64,000 nt of DNA. It comes from Cymbidium sinense (Eukaryota; Streptophyta; Magnoliopsida; Asparagales; Orchidaceae). The stretch covers positions 87,206,945-87,270,944 of the forward strand of contig CM038216.1 of assembly GCA_021442155.1 (NCBI GenBank), given 5' to 3'. The number at the start of each line of letters is the position of its first letter. Position 1 is the first letter of the stretch. Of this stretch, positions 35,301 to 47,564 are shown piece after piece. Position numbers and translations under genes: made by a program. The notes under the pieces are model-generated. The model searched no databases. It was not told the origin of the DNA and was given only the letters and a program-made list of their open reading frames with translations.

Positions 35301-38300
35301 GTATGTAAGTGTAGGTAACCCTTCTTAGATGGTAGGGATGAAAAGGATATGAAATTAGGTGAGCATTAGGTCTTTTTCAAATGAACCTTATATCTCACCA
35401 AATTCCTATTCAAAACTATACCAATATAGGAAAGAATGGAAACCTATACTAAGCATACCTTTATAATATTTCACATGCAAGATTAGAATTAAAGTATAAG
35501 TAGCACACTTTCATATTTGGCATTTGATTTATGTATTTTTGAAAATAATTTGGATTTAGTAGTGATAATAACCACTCACATTTGACATAAAATAAACAAT
35601 TTCATTTTAAAATTTAAAATATGAAAATTATGAATGCATGAAATCACATGGCACACAACTTAGCATGTTGGAAAAAAATCCAAATCAATGAAAGCATGTA
35701 AACAAACTCACTTCACTTAAATCCTAAAGACATTCTTATAGAATAAGAAAATTTAGAATAAATCAAAGTGAATTTCAAAGTTATTTTGTTTAGTTTGAAG
35801 TTTGATTTAATTTTAAAAAGGTGAGATGAGTTTGCTATTCTAACCCATTCCACATGTGTTTTGTATTTTTGTTTAATTTTTAGACAATAATTAGATCCAT
35901 TTTTTATGTGTTGATTAGGTTAAGGTATGAATTAAGTAGCTTAATTAACCCTTACCTACACCACCTTAGAAGAATTAACTAAGTAATTATGAGCCAATGA
36001 GATGATATAAAACCCATAAGGAATTTAAATTTGCAATGCACCTAATAATGAAAAGGCCTAATGCAATTTGGCTCACAATTAAAAGTTAATTAAGCAAAGG
36101 GGTTTAGTACTTTCAAAACACCTTTCACACATGTGAATTGGGTTTAATTTCTTAATTAAACTTAGGCTATTAAACCTAAGCATCTACCCAAGGTAGATTA
36201 ATTAAGTTCTGGAACAGAATTTTTTTTTTTAGAAAGTTGATTAAGGGATAATTAATGAATTAACCCTTAAGAGGATTAAAGGAGAAAAGAGGGGTTTAGG
36301 GAATAGCTTAGGGAAATGCCCCAAAATTATTCCATGAACCTCCTACTTAGATCTACCTTAATCAACCCTAATCGAGGGGTAAAACCACTAATCATACCCT
36401 AATTATGCTTAATTACATGAGAAGGGTAATTAAAGAAATCATTTGCAATTACTCTAATCCATCCTTCCATAAATCTCAAAAAAATTAAGGTTGGGAGAAG
36501 TTATCCCATAAAACTTACCCAAGAAATTTGGGGTTAATCAGAGGTATAATTAAAGAGTAATTAGCAAAATAAAATTTATAATAAAATAAAAATTCAAAGA
36601 AAATCATAATTCGAAACTCATCAAAATTAATTTTAAAATGTTCTAGGTTTAATTATCTATCCATAGGTTTTAATTTCATAATTTTTTGATTTTTCTATGA
36701 AGATTTATGCATTTTTGAAGTTCCATGGATTAATTAGGAATTAATTAATATACTTAACTAATCCCTAGTTAATACCTAGATCACGATGTGGCATGTCGCA
36801 ACGATGATCAGCACACTTTACACACGTCACACCATGAGGGGACAACTTAAGTTATCACCTCATAAAGGCGGTGGCGGCACACGCGCTTATATTCTCGACC
36901 CTCTGATCAAAGATTAGACGGCTTAGGTTTTCCCCACGATTTATAAAGTAGATAAATAGATTTCTAAACATGTTAAATATTCTCAATCATCCATCTAAAA
37001 TGAACGGATGGACGGCTGAAATGAGCCAAGTTTTCTCTTTGATCAATAGAGACCGTCCATGATCAAGGGGAAGATCCAAGCTCAATCTAGCATGAAATCA
37101 CACAAAATTTAACCCACACCATTTAGAGAAATAGAGCGGCAAATCCAATGGTCAAAATTTGATGAGGTGAAAATTTCTTTTACAAAGCTCCACACCACAT
37201 TGAGTTTAGTGATTAGAAAATTCCATACCTCGCCGGAGATGATCACCGGTGCTCGAGATTGCTGAGGTAGCTTCGTCATGTGGAGATGAAGCCCTATTGA
37301 AATTCCTAGGCCTTGGGATTTTGTGGATCAATGGATAGACCAACTCCTCCTTGCTTGGGCTTCGGCTTTGATTGAATTTGATCCTTCCTATGGAACCCAA
37401 TAGCTTAGCAAGCTTGGCTTAGCTCCTAGATGAAGTGTACAAGAGCAATTGGGAAGAAATCAAGTGTGGAAGAAATTCACTAATGGATTAAGCTCCCCTA
37501 TTTTTGTATTGTGCAAAACCAAGAAATAGGGAATTCAAATCCTCTCTGAGAAACTTGGGAGTGCCCTTGATGATTGCGGGTTCCTAAGCTTCAATAAAGG
37601 GTAAGTTAAAATTTCATGAATTATGGGGAGTATATCTCCCCCTATGGCAATTGGATGATCGAACCATGAGTTTCCATTTTGATCGACCATATGGGAGGGG
37701 TTGCTTAGGCTATTAGATCTTTGTGCTTGGTCGATTTGAGGCATTGAGTGGATTGCCAACCTCCCAAGTGCATCAAATTAGGTTTAGGAGGGACTTTGAA
37801 AATTCAATTTTAGGCTAGGTGGTCGAGTTAGGTCTAGGGACCAAATGGGCTGACCCAAACCCATTGGGTTGGCTGTATCACTCATCACTAAGTCCCTTTG
37901 AACTTTTAGGAAAGCCTCAAGTGATTGTGAAGTGGGTATGACCAAAATACCCATGGGCTAGGCAAAAAATTGTTCTATGGCCTAGGGGTACTATGGTCAT
38001 TTTACTATTTTCCACTTTGGATACATTAGGTATGTGGAGAAACTAGGTTTGGCGAAGTTTCATTTTATTTGGAATCCATTTGATAGGGTTTGGCTAATGT
38101 TAACCCATTTAGGTCAAAACGGGTTAACTTGGGTCAAGTTGACTAATTGGTCAAATTGGGTCAAACCAAGGGTTGGGTCAAGTGAGCCAATTGGGCTAGG
38201 TTAGGCTCAAATGTTGGCTTGGTCAAGTTGAAACATAGGTCATGAGTGAACTTAGGTCAATAGTTTCGATCAATTTGGCCAATGGTGGAATTTGGCTATG

Positions 38301-39491
38301 TAAGGTTTCATTTTATGTTAAGTGTTGACTTGGTCAACCCTTAGGTTTGACTTAGTTTGGTTGATTGATCATCCCATAAATTTGAATAGGTTTGATCAAG
38401 GTTTAGGTTAAATCCATTAATGGAAAATTATTGGATTTAAGAGAATTTTAAATTAGAATTTAATTTTTGCCTTTGATTGGATTGATTTATATTTATATTT
38501 CATTTAAACATAAAAATATAAATGAGAATATAAATAAGTTTTGAGAAAATCCCATGAATTTGAATAGGTTTGATCAAGTTTTAGGATTGATTTTGGTTAA
38601 GTCCTTGAATGGAAAATTAAAGGGATTAAGAAAATTTTCATGAATTGATTTGGAATTTTGAATTTAATTGGATTGATTTGAATTTATATTTCATTTATAT
38701 ATGTGAATATAAATGAGAATATAAATGGATTATGAGATTATCTCAAATATTTGAATAGGTTTGAATCATGACTTTGGCTAAGTCCTTAAGGGAGGCTTAA
38801 GTACATAGGAAAAATTTGGGACTTAGGAATTTTTGGTGGATTTTGATCATGGGTTTCAATCATGTATTTCAATCATATGGAGTTGATTTGATTTTGAAGA
38901 GAATCAAGTAGGATTGATTTGGAGTTTTACTTGAAGGAAGGAAGGTGAGGAATGGTTTAAGCTAAAGAGTAGGAATTTTTCCTAACACCCCTAAGGCATA
39001 ATCTATTCCTATGGCTAACTCTTCTAAGTCTCTAGGGCTAGGTTTGAGTATCCACCTAATCACTAGATGTGTCTTAAGACTAAGGAACTCTTAAAGTTTA
39101 AGAGAAGTCCTATGTCTAAGATGGAGGACTTGAGAGCTCATTCTAAAAATGAGGTCAACAAAGGGCGCCCAATAGGTGTGGTGTGATTGACAAGGAACAC
39201 CACATGTATTGGTGTTGACCGAAACGATCAACAACACCAAAAAATTACAAGCACTAATAGAAACAATCTATCCTTAACCCAAGGAATAGAAAGAATCTTG
39301 AGCTTTGTGCAATGTGGATCTACTTATGTCTAAGACATAAGAGAGAGGGAAAAATTCACTAAGGGGTAGAGTATGAACCTTCCACTAGGGAAGTAGGTTC
39401 AAGTCATCCACAAGGGGATGAGGGGGTTTGATTTGATTTGAATCTCACTAGGGAGAGATCTCCATTGGGGGAGAGGGTTGAATTTGTTTCA
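32350..39491 (-). mobile_element. 3' LTR of the nested element
   Basis: Reading on the minus strand, it starts at TGAAACAAATTC (39491) and ends CTATAGAAAATTTTTTCC(A) at 32350. Internal landmarks: AT-rich tandem repeats about 38390-38800; TTGACC-rich patch about 38090-38350 (short version); GC-rich block 36780-36900 with a near-perfect palindrome at 36834-36862; purine tract (CTT-rich on the plus strand) 33971-34010. It has the same content as 53143-60391. Frames at 32387-32620, 33840-34067, 37206-37400 and 37535-37759 lie within it without support as genes. Confidence 0.8.
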
Positions 39492-41830
39492 ATTTTGTTA
39501 GGTTTGAATTTTAAGATGGACCTTGTTGGTTTACAATTGGGTTGACCCATGGAGGCCAAGACCTAGCTCAGATTTACCAATCCAAAGGGGTAGTCTACTA
39601 AACACGTAGTAGGACTAGCCAACCAAAGGAATGCCTTTTGGTATGCAGCAACTGTACTAGGAAGAAAGCATAGTAGACTTACATCCTTCAAGTAAGGACC
39701 AATTGCTGGGGTAATCTATTAGTAAGGCAACAGATTGAACCTAACATAGGGCTGACTATTGAGTGAAAGCCACTACGGGACTTAAATTAACTTAGGGATA
39801 GTCAAGGTTGATTTCCTTTTTATAGATTTATTTATTTTGATTATGATGGATCCCATAAGTTTGTGATGAACCGACGGTAAAGCCAAGCCTAGACCTAACT
39901 CAGATTTATTAATTCAAAGGGAATAGTCAACTAATCATAAGGTAGAACTATCCAACAAAGGAGAAATGCTGTTTAGTATACAATGGTCAAGTCTTCAGAA
40001 GAAAGCACGGGGACTCACATCTTCTAGAGACAAGAAATCACTAGGGTGAGGGTTGCTTTAATACAAATCAAACCCAACCTAGGTCGACTATTGAGTGAAT
40101 GACCGGGGACTTAGATCAGCTCAAAGATAGTCAAGATTAATTTCATTTTAATTTATTTTATGGATTCATTGGTTTGTGATGGATCACACTGAGAAGGAGC
40201 TTATAGAAGCTGAACTTATCTGATTTACAAACAAAGGGAGTAGCTTCAACCGATGGGAGAACTATCACCAAAGGAGTGCCTTTTGATTTCAATTTAAGGG
40301 AAGAAAGCTCGGGGGCTCACATCTTCCACTAGAAAAGACCACTAGGTGATCGATTTCTTTGGGCAACAAATCAAACCCGACCTAGGGTAATCTGTCAGTT
40401 TGTGACAATCATGCTAGAAAGAATGCATCATGATCTCACATCTTTCAAAGCAGAATGACTGCCGAGGTAACCTACTTGTGGCAAAATAGATTAAACCCGA
40501 CCTGAGGGTGATAATGGAGTGAGTACCAACTTGGGGATTTATCTCAACTCAGGTGGTCAAGCAATTCTTATAAGGAGTTCTGCTGACACTGCCCTAAAGA
40601 TAGGATGCCTGCATGAGAGAAGGGTCCCTTTGGGGGCTTGAATTCCTAATCCATAAGAGAATTAATTTTTGCTCATTTATTTGTTTTTTTTATCATGAAC
40701 CCTATTAGTTTGTGATGTATCAAACTGAGAAGGAGCTTATATCAGCTTAAACTTATCTCAGATTTACTGAACCAAGGGAGAATCTCTGCATCTGCTAAAC
40801 AAATTTTCTAACCACAGGGGTGGATACTAGGAAAAGGGAATTGTCCAATCCAAAAGTAACCCGGGTAGTGTCTAAATGGGATCACAAAGGACTTGATCCA
40901 AATAAAGTGCCCATAGGGGATGGGGAAAATTAATCCAACACCTGAGAAGATGACATGGCTAGTCATATATTCAATAGGTATTGGTCCAACTCAAGAAAAA
41001 GCACGGGACTCACATCACAAGAGTGGTTTCAGGTGAGTCTCAGCATAAAGAACATCAACCAACCTATGCTGATTGGAAATAATCCTGTGAAGAAAGTTTC
41101 TGGGACTCATATCCTCTTATAGAGAATTTATTGACATTTCAAAAGTAGTTAAGAGGAAAGGAGCCTCTAGGAGACTTATCCTAAACCTCAAATATACTCA
41201 ACCTAGTCAGAACATGATGGCTAGTTCAAGAAGAAAGCATGGAGACTTATATCTTTTTAAAAAAAGTTAACATGAGGTAGCTTACTGGCTGGGCAGTGAA
41301 GCATACCATACTAACAAGGTGCTCATTGGTTTGAAATGGTCAAGTTAAGAAGAAAGCTTAAGGACTCACATCATCTAATAAATGACCACTAGGGTGACAT
41401 ACTAGCGAGGTAGCATGTAGACCCGACTTAAAGAAACTAATGAGTGAGTGCCACAGGGGGCTTGCTCCCATGTCAAATAGCTCGAGATAAAAGATTTATG
41501 TTTGTTGTTGTGTATGTGTTAAAAGGAATAGGATGCCTTTGGGGACTCTTACACCTACCTTAAAACATGCTTGGGGAATTATGAAATGATGCCATGGATG
41601 GCAACAAGGATTCCCACTAAGAAAGGATGCCACTGGGGGACACTTACACCTACCTTAGTTATGCTAATCAAAATAGGATGCCTCTCGGGTTCTCTTATAC
41701 CTACTCTAATAGCATCAGGAGATTATGTTTATGTTGTGAAAGATGTATATGATGCCACTAGGGGACTCTTACACCTATCCTAGATACATCACAGCTGATT
41801 CACAAGATAAGCAAATAACACTTCAAATGA
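39492..41830 (-). repeat. Tandem-repeat 3' region of the nested element
   Basis: Two kinds of diverged repeat lie between integrase and the LTR. The first, four units within 41525-41785, carries GGATGCC...GGGGACTCTTACACCTAC. The second, about 39560-41460, recurs as GAAGAAAGC..GGGACTCACATCTT (near 39671, 40011, 40313, 40433, 41010, 41101, 41247 and 41370), often followed by a 'CAAATCAAACCCGACCTAGGG' type segment. Unit spacing ranges from about 90 to 330 bp, with one wider interval, so the array is old or imperfect. A tandem-repeat 3' region after integrase is known for Tat/Ogre elements and can seed satellites. The same array occurs at 62770-63715 and partly at 15535-16144. The frame at 41571-41783 is repeat-derived. 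Confidence 0.75.
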
Positions 41831-41900
41831 AGAGAAGATTTGATGAATGGAATCAGATTTTATTCTTTTTATTAATGATTATTTTCAAACAAGTTTTATT

Positions 41901-43280
41901 TCATGGGTAATATGTCTTTAGATAGAGCCCATTGATTGGAAGCATCGGGTGTTCCCCTTTACAATCAATAAGCTGATAAGATACTCTTTGGTAGGCCTTC
42001 TCTATGACATAAGGGCCTTCCCAAATGGGTTCAAACTTGCATCCCATCTTTCGATGGGCAACAATTGGTCTCCTTAAGACTAACATAAGTTCTCCTACTC
42101 AGAAAGACCTTGGGTAGACCATCTTGTTATGATTTTGAATCATTTTGGCCTTGCACAACTCAAGATTTTGGCACGTCCGTAGGTGACTATACTCCAAACC
42201 TTTGAACTCTTCTAACCACAACTTTGCATTCTACTCTATTGTAACCTTGCTACCCAATGCTATCCTTAGTGATAGGAGTTGAACTTCTAAAGGAAGAACG
42301 GCTTCAGACCCATACACTAAGGAAAACTGGGTTGACTGAGTTGGAGTTTGGTATGTGGTGTGGTAGGCCTACAAGGCTTCAACCAACTGGTCGTTCCATT
42401 ATCATTTGTTATCATCAAGAGTCTTCTTTGGTATCTGGATGAGAGTTTTGTTAAATGCTTCTGCCAAGCCAATAGCTCTAGGGGAATAGATGGTGGAGTA
42501 TCTCCAATCTATACCGTGTCTTATGGCAAAGCTATTGATCTTCATACTTTTGAATGTAGTACCATTATCGGATATAATTCATCGAGGCACCCCGAACCTA
42601 TGTACGATATGGTTCCTAAAAAATTGAAGCACGTGGTGAGCTATGACCTCTCCCAGTGGGATGGCTTCCACTCACTTGGAAAAGTAGTCGGTGGCAGCTA
42701 AGATGAATCGATGCCCCTTGGAAGAAGGAGGATCCATCGAACCTACAATACAAGTACCCCAACACTCAAATGGCCATGAAGCCAATGTAGGGTGTAGAAT
42801 GTTTGGTGGTTGGTGGAGGACCACACCGTGCACACATTGATGGCATCTCTACTACGCCATGCAATCGTGATCATCAAGGCCAGTAATATCCAAGTCTTTT
42901 GATCTTCATCTTCATCTTTGGACTAGATTGATGTGCTCCACATAGACCTGAGTGAACCTTGGTTATAATGCCACAAGCTTCATATTTGTCTAAATAACAT
43001 AACCACATTTGGTCAAAGGATCGGTAGTACAGGGTGCCATCAACATGAGTGTGGGAGAGAGCTCTCTGTTTCACCTGATGGGCTTGTGATTTCTCTTGAG
43101 GTAGTTTATCGATGTTCAAGTAATCTATGAACAGTTTCCTTCAATCCAACTCCTTGTCCATTTTGGCAACGACAACCTCCCCTTCATAAGAAAGTCTCTC
43201 GATGAGTTCCGAATCAATAAGAGATAAGACTTATCTATTTTGGACCCTTATTGAAATGGACTCATTTTTCAGACATGCTA
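41901..43280 (-). pseudogene. Integrase of the nested element, broken
   Basis: The zinc-binding region lies at 42874-43119 (GTLYYRSFDQMWLCYLDK, HSGLCGAHQSSPKM). The core follows: FECWGTCIVGS near 42760, where the plus-strand copy has GTDIVGP, so the first catalytic Asp is lost; then ILAATDYFSK near 42690. The third acidic residue, in LAEAFNKTLIQ near 42450, is kept. The C-terminal part is 41901-42086 (LVLRRPIVAHRKMGCKFEP, WEGPYVIEKAYQ, ending in LKTYYP), typical of Tat-type elements. Integrase joins the DNA copy to the host chromosome. Several stops (for example at about 42690, 42405 and 42110) break it. The plus-strand frames at 42257-42701 are antisense shadows. Confidence 0.85.
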
Positions 43281-43740
43281 ACTCTTTGGCAAGTTTGGCA
43301 AAGGCATCTGCTACTGTGTTCTCTACTCGGGGAACCTTGTAGATGGTGACTTCGGGAATCTAGGCCAACAGCTTCATGGTATACTCATAGTAATGATGAA
43401 TCTTGGGTTTGAGAACCTGGTAGGACCTGACAATCTGGTTGATGGCCAACAAAGAATCCCCAAAGATATTGATGTTCTTGACACTGATAGTGATGGCTAA
43501 CTTTAGACTAGAAATCAAAGCCACATACTCAGCTTCATTGTTGGTATAGAGGTTGGAAAGATAGTATGAGAATCTCATCACATCACGATTTTGAGTTAGA
43601 AGAACTATTCCTACCCCTACCTTTCTTGGGAGAATACATCATCGTGCTTCACATTTAAGAAAATAAGCAGCACCATAAAAATACATCTCCCATCGGTGGT
43701 TGCCAGCCTCCCCTAAGTTCATGATTTGTTCATGAGGGAG
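43280..43740 (-). pseudogene. Second (archaeal-type) RNase H, aRNH, of the nested element
   Basis: The frame at 43360-43581 reads MRFSYYLSNLYTNNEAEY, LISSLKLAITISVKNINIFGDS and INQIVRSYQVLKPK. This matches the aRNH domain found between RNase H and integrase in Tat-lineage elements. The start (MYFYGAA, at about 43680) has Tyr where the plus-strand copy has Asp (MYFDGAT). The Glu of NNEAEY, the Asp of FGDS and the Asp of VADAFAKLA (near 43300) are retained. The domain is split by a stop and a frameshift near 43600. RNase H degrades the RNA strand of the replication hybrid; the special role of the second domain is not settled. Confidence 0.8.
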
Positions 43741-44160
43741 ATCATCACTAAGTGGAGAATTAGCAGGAAGTGGGTGTGCTGCTAAGAAATCCGCTAGTGC
43801 TTGACTTTTTAATGCATGGAGGGGAACAAATATGATATCAAACTGTGAGAGTATCATGGACCAATGAACCAAATGTCTGGAAAGCATTGGCCTATCATCA
43901 GGTACTAAAGTGGATTGGTTTGGGAGATCAAGTTCACCTTATGAGAAAGCATGTAGTGTCGTAGCTTCTGAGATGCAAAGATCAAAGCTAGGCAATATTT
44001 CTCAATGGATGGATAGTTTGCTTGAGGATCGAGATGACAGGTAGTAGAGTGTACTTTCCTTCTCTTCTTTATTGGCTTGGGATAATAGAATGCCATGAGA
44101 GTTGTCCAATGAAGCAGTGTAAGGGATCAAGGGCTTGCCCGAGATAGGGGTTGCTAGAAC
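43740..44160 (-). pseudogene. RNase H (first) of the nested element
   Basis: Frames at 43905-44096 and 43639-43887 give the pieces: PISGKPLIPYTASLDNS near 44140, then YPSIEKYCLALIFASQKLRHYMLSHKVNL, and HLVHWSMILSQFDIIFVPLHALKSQALADFLAAHPLP. This is the connection and RNase H region that follows RT in Ty3/gypsy Pol. It matches the plus-strand fragment at 60392-60850. It is divided by at least two frame breaks (near 44096 and 43900). Confidence 0.8.
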
Positions 44161-45180
44161 TGGTGGCTTCACCAACTATTCTTTGATGTCTTCGAATGCA
44201 TGCTGGCACTTATCATCCCACTTAAACTTGGCATCCTTTTTGACAAGTGCTGAGAATGGCCTACATCTCCCTAATAGGTTTGAGATAAAGCATCTTAGAT
44301 ATGCCATCCATCCTTGAAAGGATCTGAGTTGAGTTAAACTCTTAGAAGGTGGCATTTCTATGATAGCTTTAATCTTTTAAGGATCTATTTCTATTCCCTG
44401 ATGTCAAACAACAAACTCAAGGAATTTTGTTGAAGAAACTCTAAATGCACACTTCAGAGGATTCATCTTGAGGTAATATTATCTTAATCGTTCAAAAACT
44501 ACACTCAAGTCAAAGAGATGGTCTTCCATTTCTAAACTCTTAACTACTAGATCATCAACATGGCACTCAACCTAATGATGTATGAGTTCGTTGAAGATCT
44601 GAGTCATGGCCCATTGGTATGTAGCACCAGTATTTTTAAGGTCAAAAGGCATGATCCTATAACAGAAGATTCTGATCAGGGTTTGAAAAGTAGTGTTTCT
44701 TTCATCTTTAGAAGACATCTTGATTTGGTTATAGCCAGATGACCCATACATGAAAGAGAAGATAGCATGAGATGAGGTGATGTCCACCATTAATTTTTAT
44801 ATAAGAAGAGGAAACTCATCCTTAGGACATGCCTTGTTTAAGTCCCTAAAATTAACACAAAAGTGAATTTGGCCATTCTTCTTCTTAACTGGGATGACAG
44901 TAGCTAACCAGGTAGGATATTTTTCTTCCCTGATAAAACCAGATTGATCAATTTCTTGACTTCAGAAATGACCTGTTGTTCAATTTTTAATCACATGCAT
45001 CTAGGAGCTTGCTTAATAGGGGTAACATTAGGGTCTATTGCTAGCTTGTGGACTGCTACATCAAGAGATAATCCAAATATTTCTTCATAACTCCATGCGA
45101 AGTAATCTTTAAACTCAGTCAATAGCCTAACTAAGTCATTGGTTTCTTCTACATTCAGCAACTAACTGATATATGTTGGG
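44160..45180 (-). pseudogene. Reverse transcriptase of the nested element, broken
   Basis: The frame at 44572-44790 contains MVDITSSHAIFSFMYGSSGYNQIKMSSKDERN and CYRIMPFDLKNTGATYQWAM. The catalytic box follows at about 44540 as HVDDLVVKS, in which Tyr of the usual YVDD is His; both Asp residues are present. The thumb and connection continue (LKMNPLKCAF, then RSFQGWMAYLRCFISNL) to about 44160. The N-terminal fingers lie at 44800-45180. Stops, for example near 44460 and 44390, break the frame. The Asp of the upstream FMDG motif is Tyr here (FMYG), which alone would inactivate RT. Confidence 0.85.
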
Positions 45181-46280
45181 CAAGGATTTTCTTCTATCTT
45201 GAGGTTGATTTCTTTTAGCTTGTCGATTATTGAATGAATCTCCTCTTCAAACTTTGGCAGTGCCTCTTTAACTTGGAGATCATCTAGATCATGTGAAGTT
45301 TCTAAACACACATTCTCATAAGAGTTGGGGATGTGTGAGAAGAACCTATCAGACTCCAAATGGTTGGTAACAACTAGGCAATAATCTTCATCATCGACCG
45401 GACCCAATGTGCCGAATCCTAGTCTTTCTCTTGATTGTGCTTCCCTGCTTATATTGTTCTATAGCTTTTCAAAGTATTCTGACCTGTGCTTAGACCTAGT
45501 GTGAGGAACTAAACCTTTCTATATAATATTTTGAACACAAGGTGAGTAAAAGTCAAAAGATAATTCCATTAATTCTTTAAAAGTATCTTCCTCAAGTCCT
45601 ACGTCAATCTCTGGACTTGAGGATGATGAACCAAAAAGAACCATTTATGCTTCATGTCACTGAAAGACTTAGGAACTTCCTTAACTACTAAACCTTCAAC
45701 TTTCTGAGATGTAAGTGAGGTTAGATCTAAGGTACCCAACTACTGCCTAATAGTTTTACATAGACTAGATTTGAATACTTTGCTTTGCTTGGAGGCCTGG
45801 TCTTTATCTCTAGCTAGTGAAAAGTTACCTCGAATGGAACCTGCTGAGAGGGGTTGGTTGGTATATTAATCACATTGGACTCATCCTCCGAGTTGGATTC
45901 CAAGTCTATGTGAATAGTAGGGGTACTCCTATGAACTGGAACATGACCTCTATTGGTTAAAGGCCAACTAAAGGGTCTTCCACCTCTGGAACTGCCTTTG
46001 TTTTTGCCTCTACCTCTACCTGGTGGAGGTTGAGCCATTCTACCCACATGTCCATATGATGGAATGAACTATGGGTGGAATGTGATATGCTGATCTATCT
46101 CTTCTTCAATTCCCCTTTCTTGTGTACTTGGACTTTTATTTTTCTTTTCATTTTCTTTTATCTTTTCTTTTGCTTCAATTTCTTTTTGTTTTGTATTTGA
46201 ATTTGAATTTTGTCCAAGTTCACGAGAAAGGGTGTTTTGAGAAAGATAGTAGGTCACATCCTCATAAATCTCAACCTCTC
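45162..46280 (-). pseudogene. Protease-RT linker of the nested element
   Basis: Frames at 46069-46257 (Lys/Glu-rich), 45814-46047 (MAQPPPGRGRGKNKGSSRGG, then IHIDLESNSEDESN) and 45162-45407 (MGPVDDEDYCLVVTNHLESDRFFSH, then acidic sequence leading to RT) correspond in order to 30835-31790. The basic RG-rich block followed by an acidic block is a stable feature of the family. No catalytic motif is present. Confidence 0.6.
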
Positions 46281-46283
46281 TAA

Positions 46284-46770
46284 CTAAAAGTGGATTTTCA
46301 TCCCCGTTGACACAGTACCCAATTCCATCTTTTTAAACTTGATACACTGATGAAGGGAGGATGAAACAATCTTGTTCTGTTGTATGCAAGGCCTACCAAG
46401 CAAAGCAATGAACAAAGTATTCGAATCCAAGATGTAGAACTTGGCTTTAGTCTTCCAGTCATCGTTCTCCAATGGTAACACTATAGAACCTAAAGCCTGC
46501 TCACCTTGATCATTGAATCCTCTCAATATTACCCTATCTCCTCGGAGAGTAGAGATGTCGATTTTAAATAGGAAAGGGTCTTTAGATTTATAATGTTTAC
46601 TTATGCACTTGAATCCATGACAATCCTAACGAGTTTGAATCTGTCCATGTTGACTATAATGTAGAGGGGACGGTTATGCTCCAAGTCCCCCAGTAGAAGC
46701 TCTTCATTTGTTAAGGTAACCCCTTGGGCTTCTTTTGCATAATGTGCTTCCTCATCTATGCTGCTAAGCA
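46284..46770 (-). pseudogene. Aspartic protease of the nested element
   Basis: The C-terminal half is open at 46284-46526 (GFNDQGEQALGSIVLPLE, FIALLGRPCIQQNK, HQCIKFKKME). The active-site region just upstream on this strand (about 46590-46620) reads VMDSSA then a stop, then VNIINLKTL. The outer element has LIDQGASVNIMSLKTL at the same place. The catalytic Asp is kept but the following Gly is Ser, and the stop (TAA) lies in the active-site loop, so the enzyme is dead. Confidence 0.75.
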
Positions 46771-46774
46771 TATT

Positions 46775-47560
46775 TCAAGATCGAGAGCCTTGATTAATGA
46801 TTCTCATCTCTTTGGATAAGACAAGGGCATCATATATGCTTAACTTAGATGATTTTATTAAATGAAAGGACATTATAGTCCACCTTCGGTCTTCCACAAG
46901 CATATCCAAGGGTGGAGCATCCCATGGAAGGGCTTCTCGATCTTCTACAATGACTTGTTTCCTATGAGGTGCGCCTAGGTAGAACTTTGCCACTATGGAG
47001 GTTGACTTTGGTAATCTTTGGAGGGAAGATGGTGGAAGGATCTACCTGCACTTCAGGCTCACCTATAGCTTCTCCTATGGGACCCTCAGAATCGGATGAT
47101 TCTAAGTCTATCTCAAGAGGTGAACCCATAGTATTCAGATTTTGAAAGTCCAACTCTAAATAAGAAAGAGGAAGATCAAAATTATTATAGTTAATTAGAC
47201 TTGAAGAGTTATCATTAGGAATAGAAGAATACAACTCATCAGAAGAGACATAGATGTAATTAAAATTAGCTTTATTCTTCAATTTCTTGGATGTATTTGG
47301 GGGTATAAAGTAGAAATCAAGTAGAGTAAGTGGAGTAAGGAATTTAATGCCCTTATCCACTGATGCAAGAGTTCAGCTAGTAGAGGAAATAGAAGAGCTA
47401 GTTGAAATGGAAGAAGTCATCGGAAGTGCAACAAGGCTAGAGTCCGGACACATGACTGCTAAGGGCTATCCTGCCAACACATGTTGTTGCTACTGAACTC
47501 CCACTTTCCTAAATTTGGTACTAGCAATTTGCAAACCATCCTTGGTGTTGGAGGTTTGAG
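46775..47560 (-). pseudogene. gag-protease linker of the nested element
   Basis: The frame at 46962-47360 (KFLTPLTLLDFYFIPP, KLKNKANFNYIYVSSDELYS, LEIDLESSDSEGPIGE, ITKVNLHSGKVLP) and the following one at 46775-46993 (LPWDAPPLDMLVEDR, KLSIYDALVLSKEMR) match 29690-30250 in order. It is a Ser/Asp-rich spacer, with the 'IYDALVLSKEMR' helix leading into protease. A frame overlap at 46962-46993 marks a frameshift. Confidence 0.65.
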
Positions 47561-47564
47561 CTGA

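Noticed and set aside
42257..42701. Plus-strand open frames of 61 and 117 codons
   Set aside because: They are antisense to the integrase core of the nested element, where motifs on the minus strand are clear.
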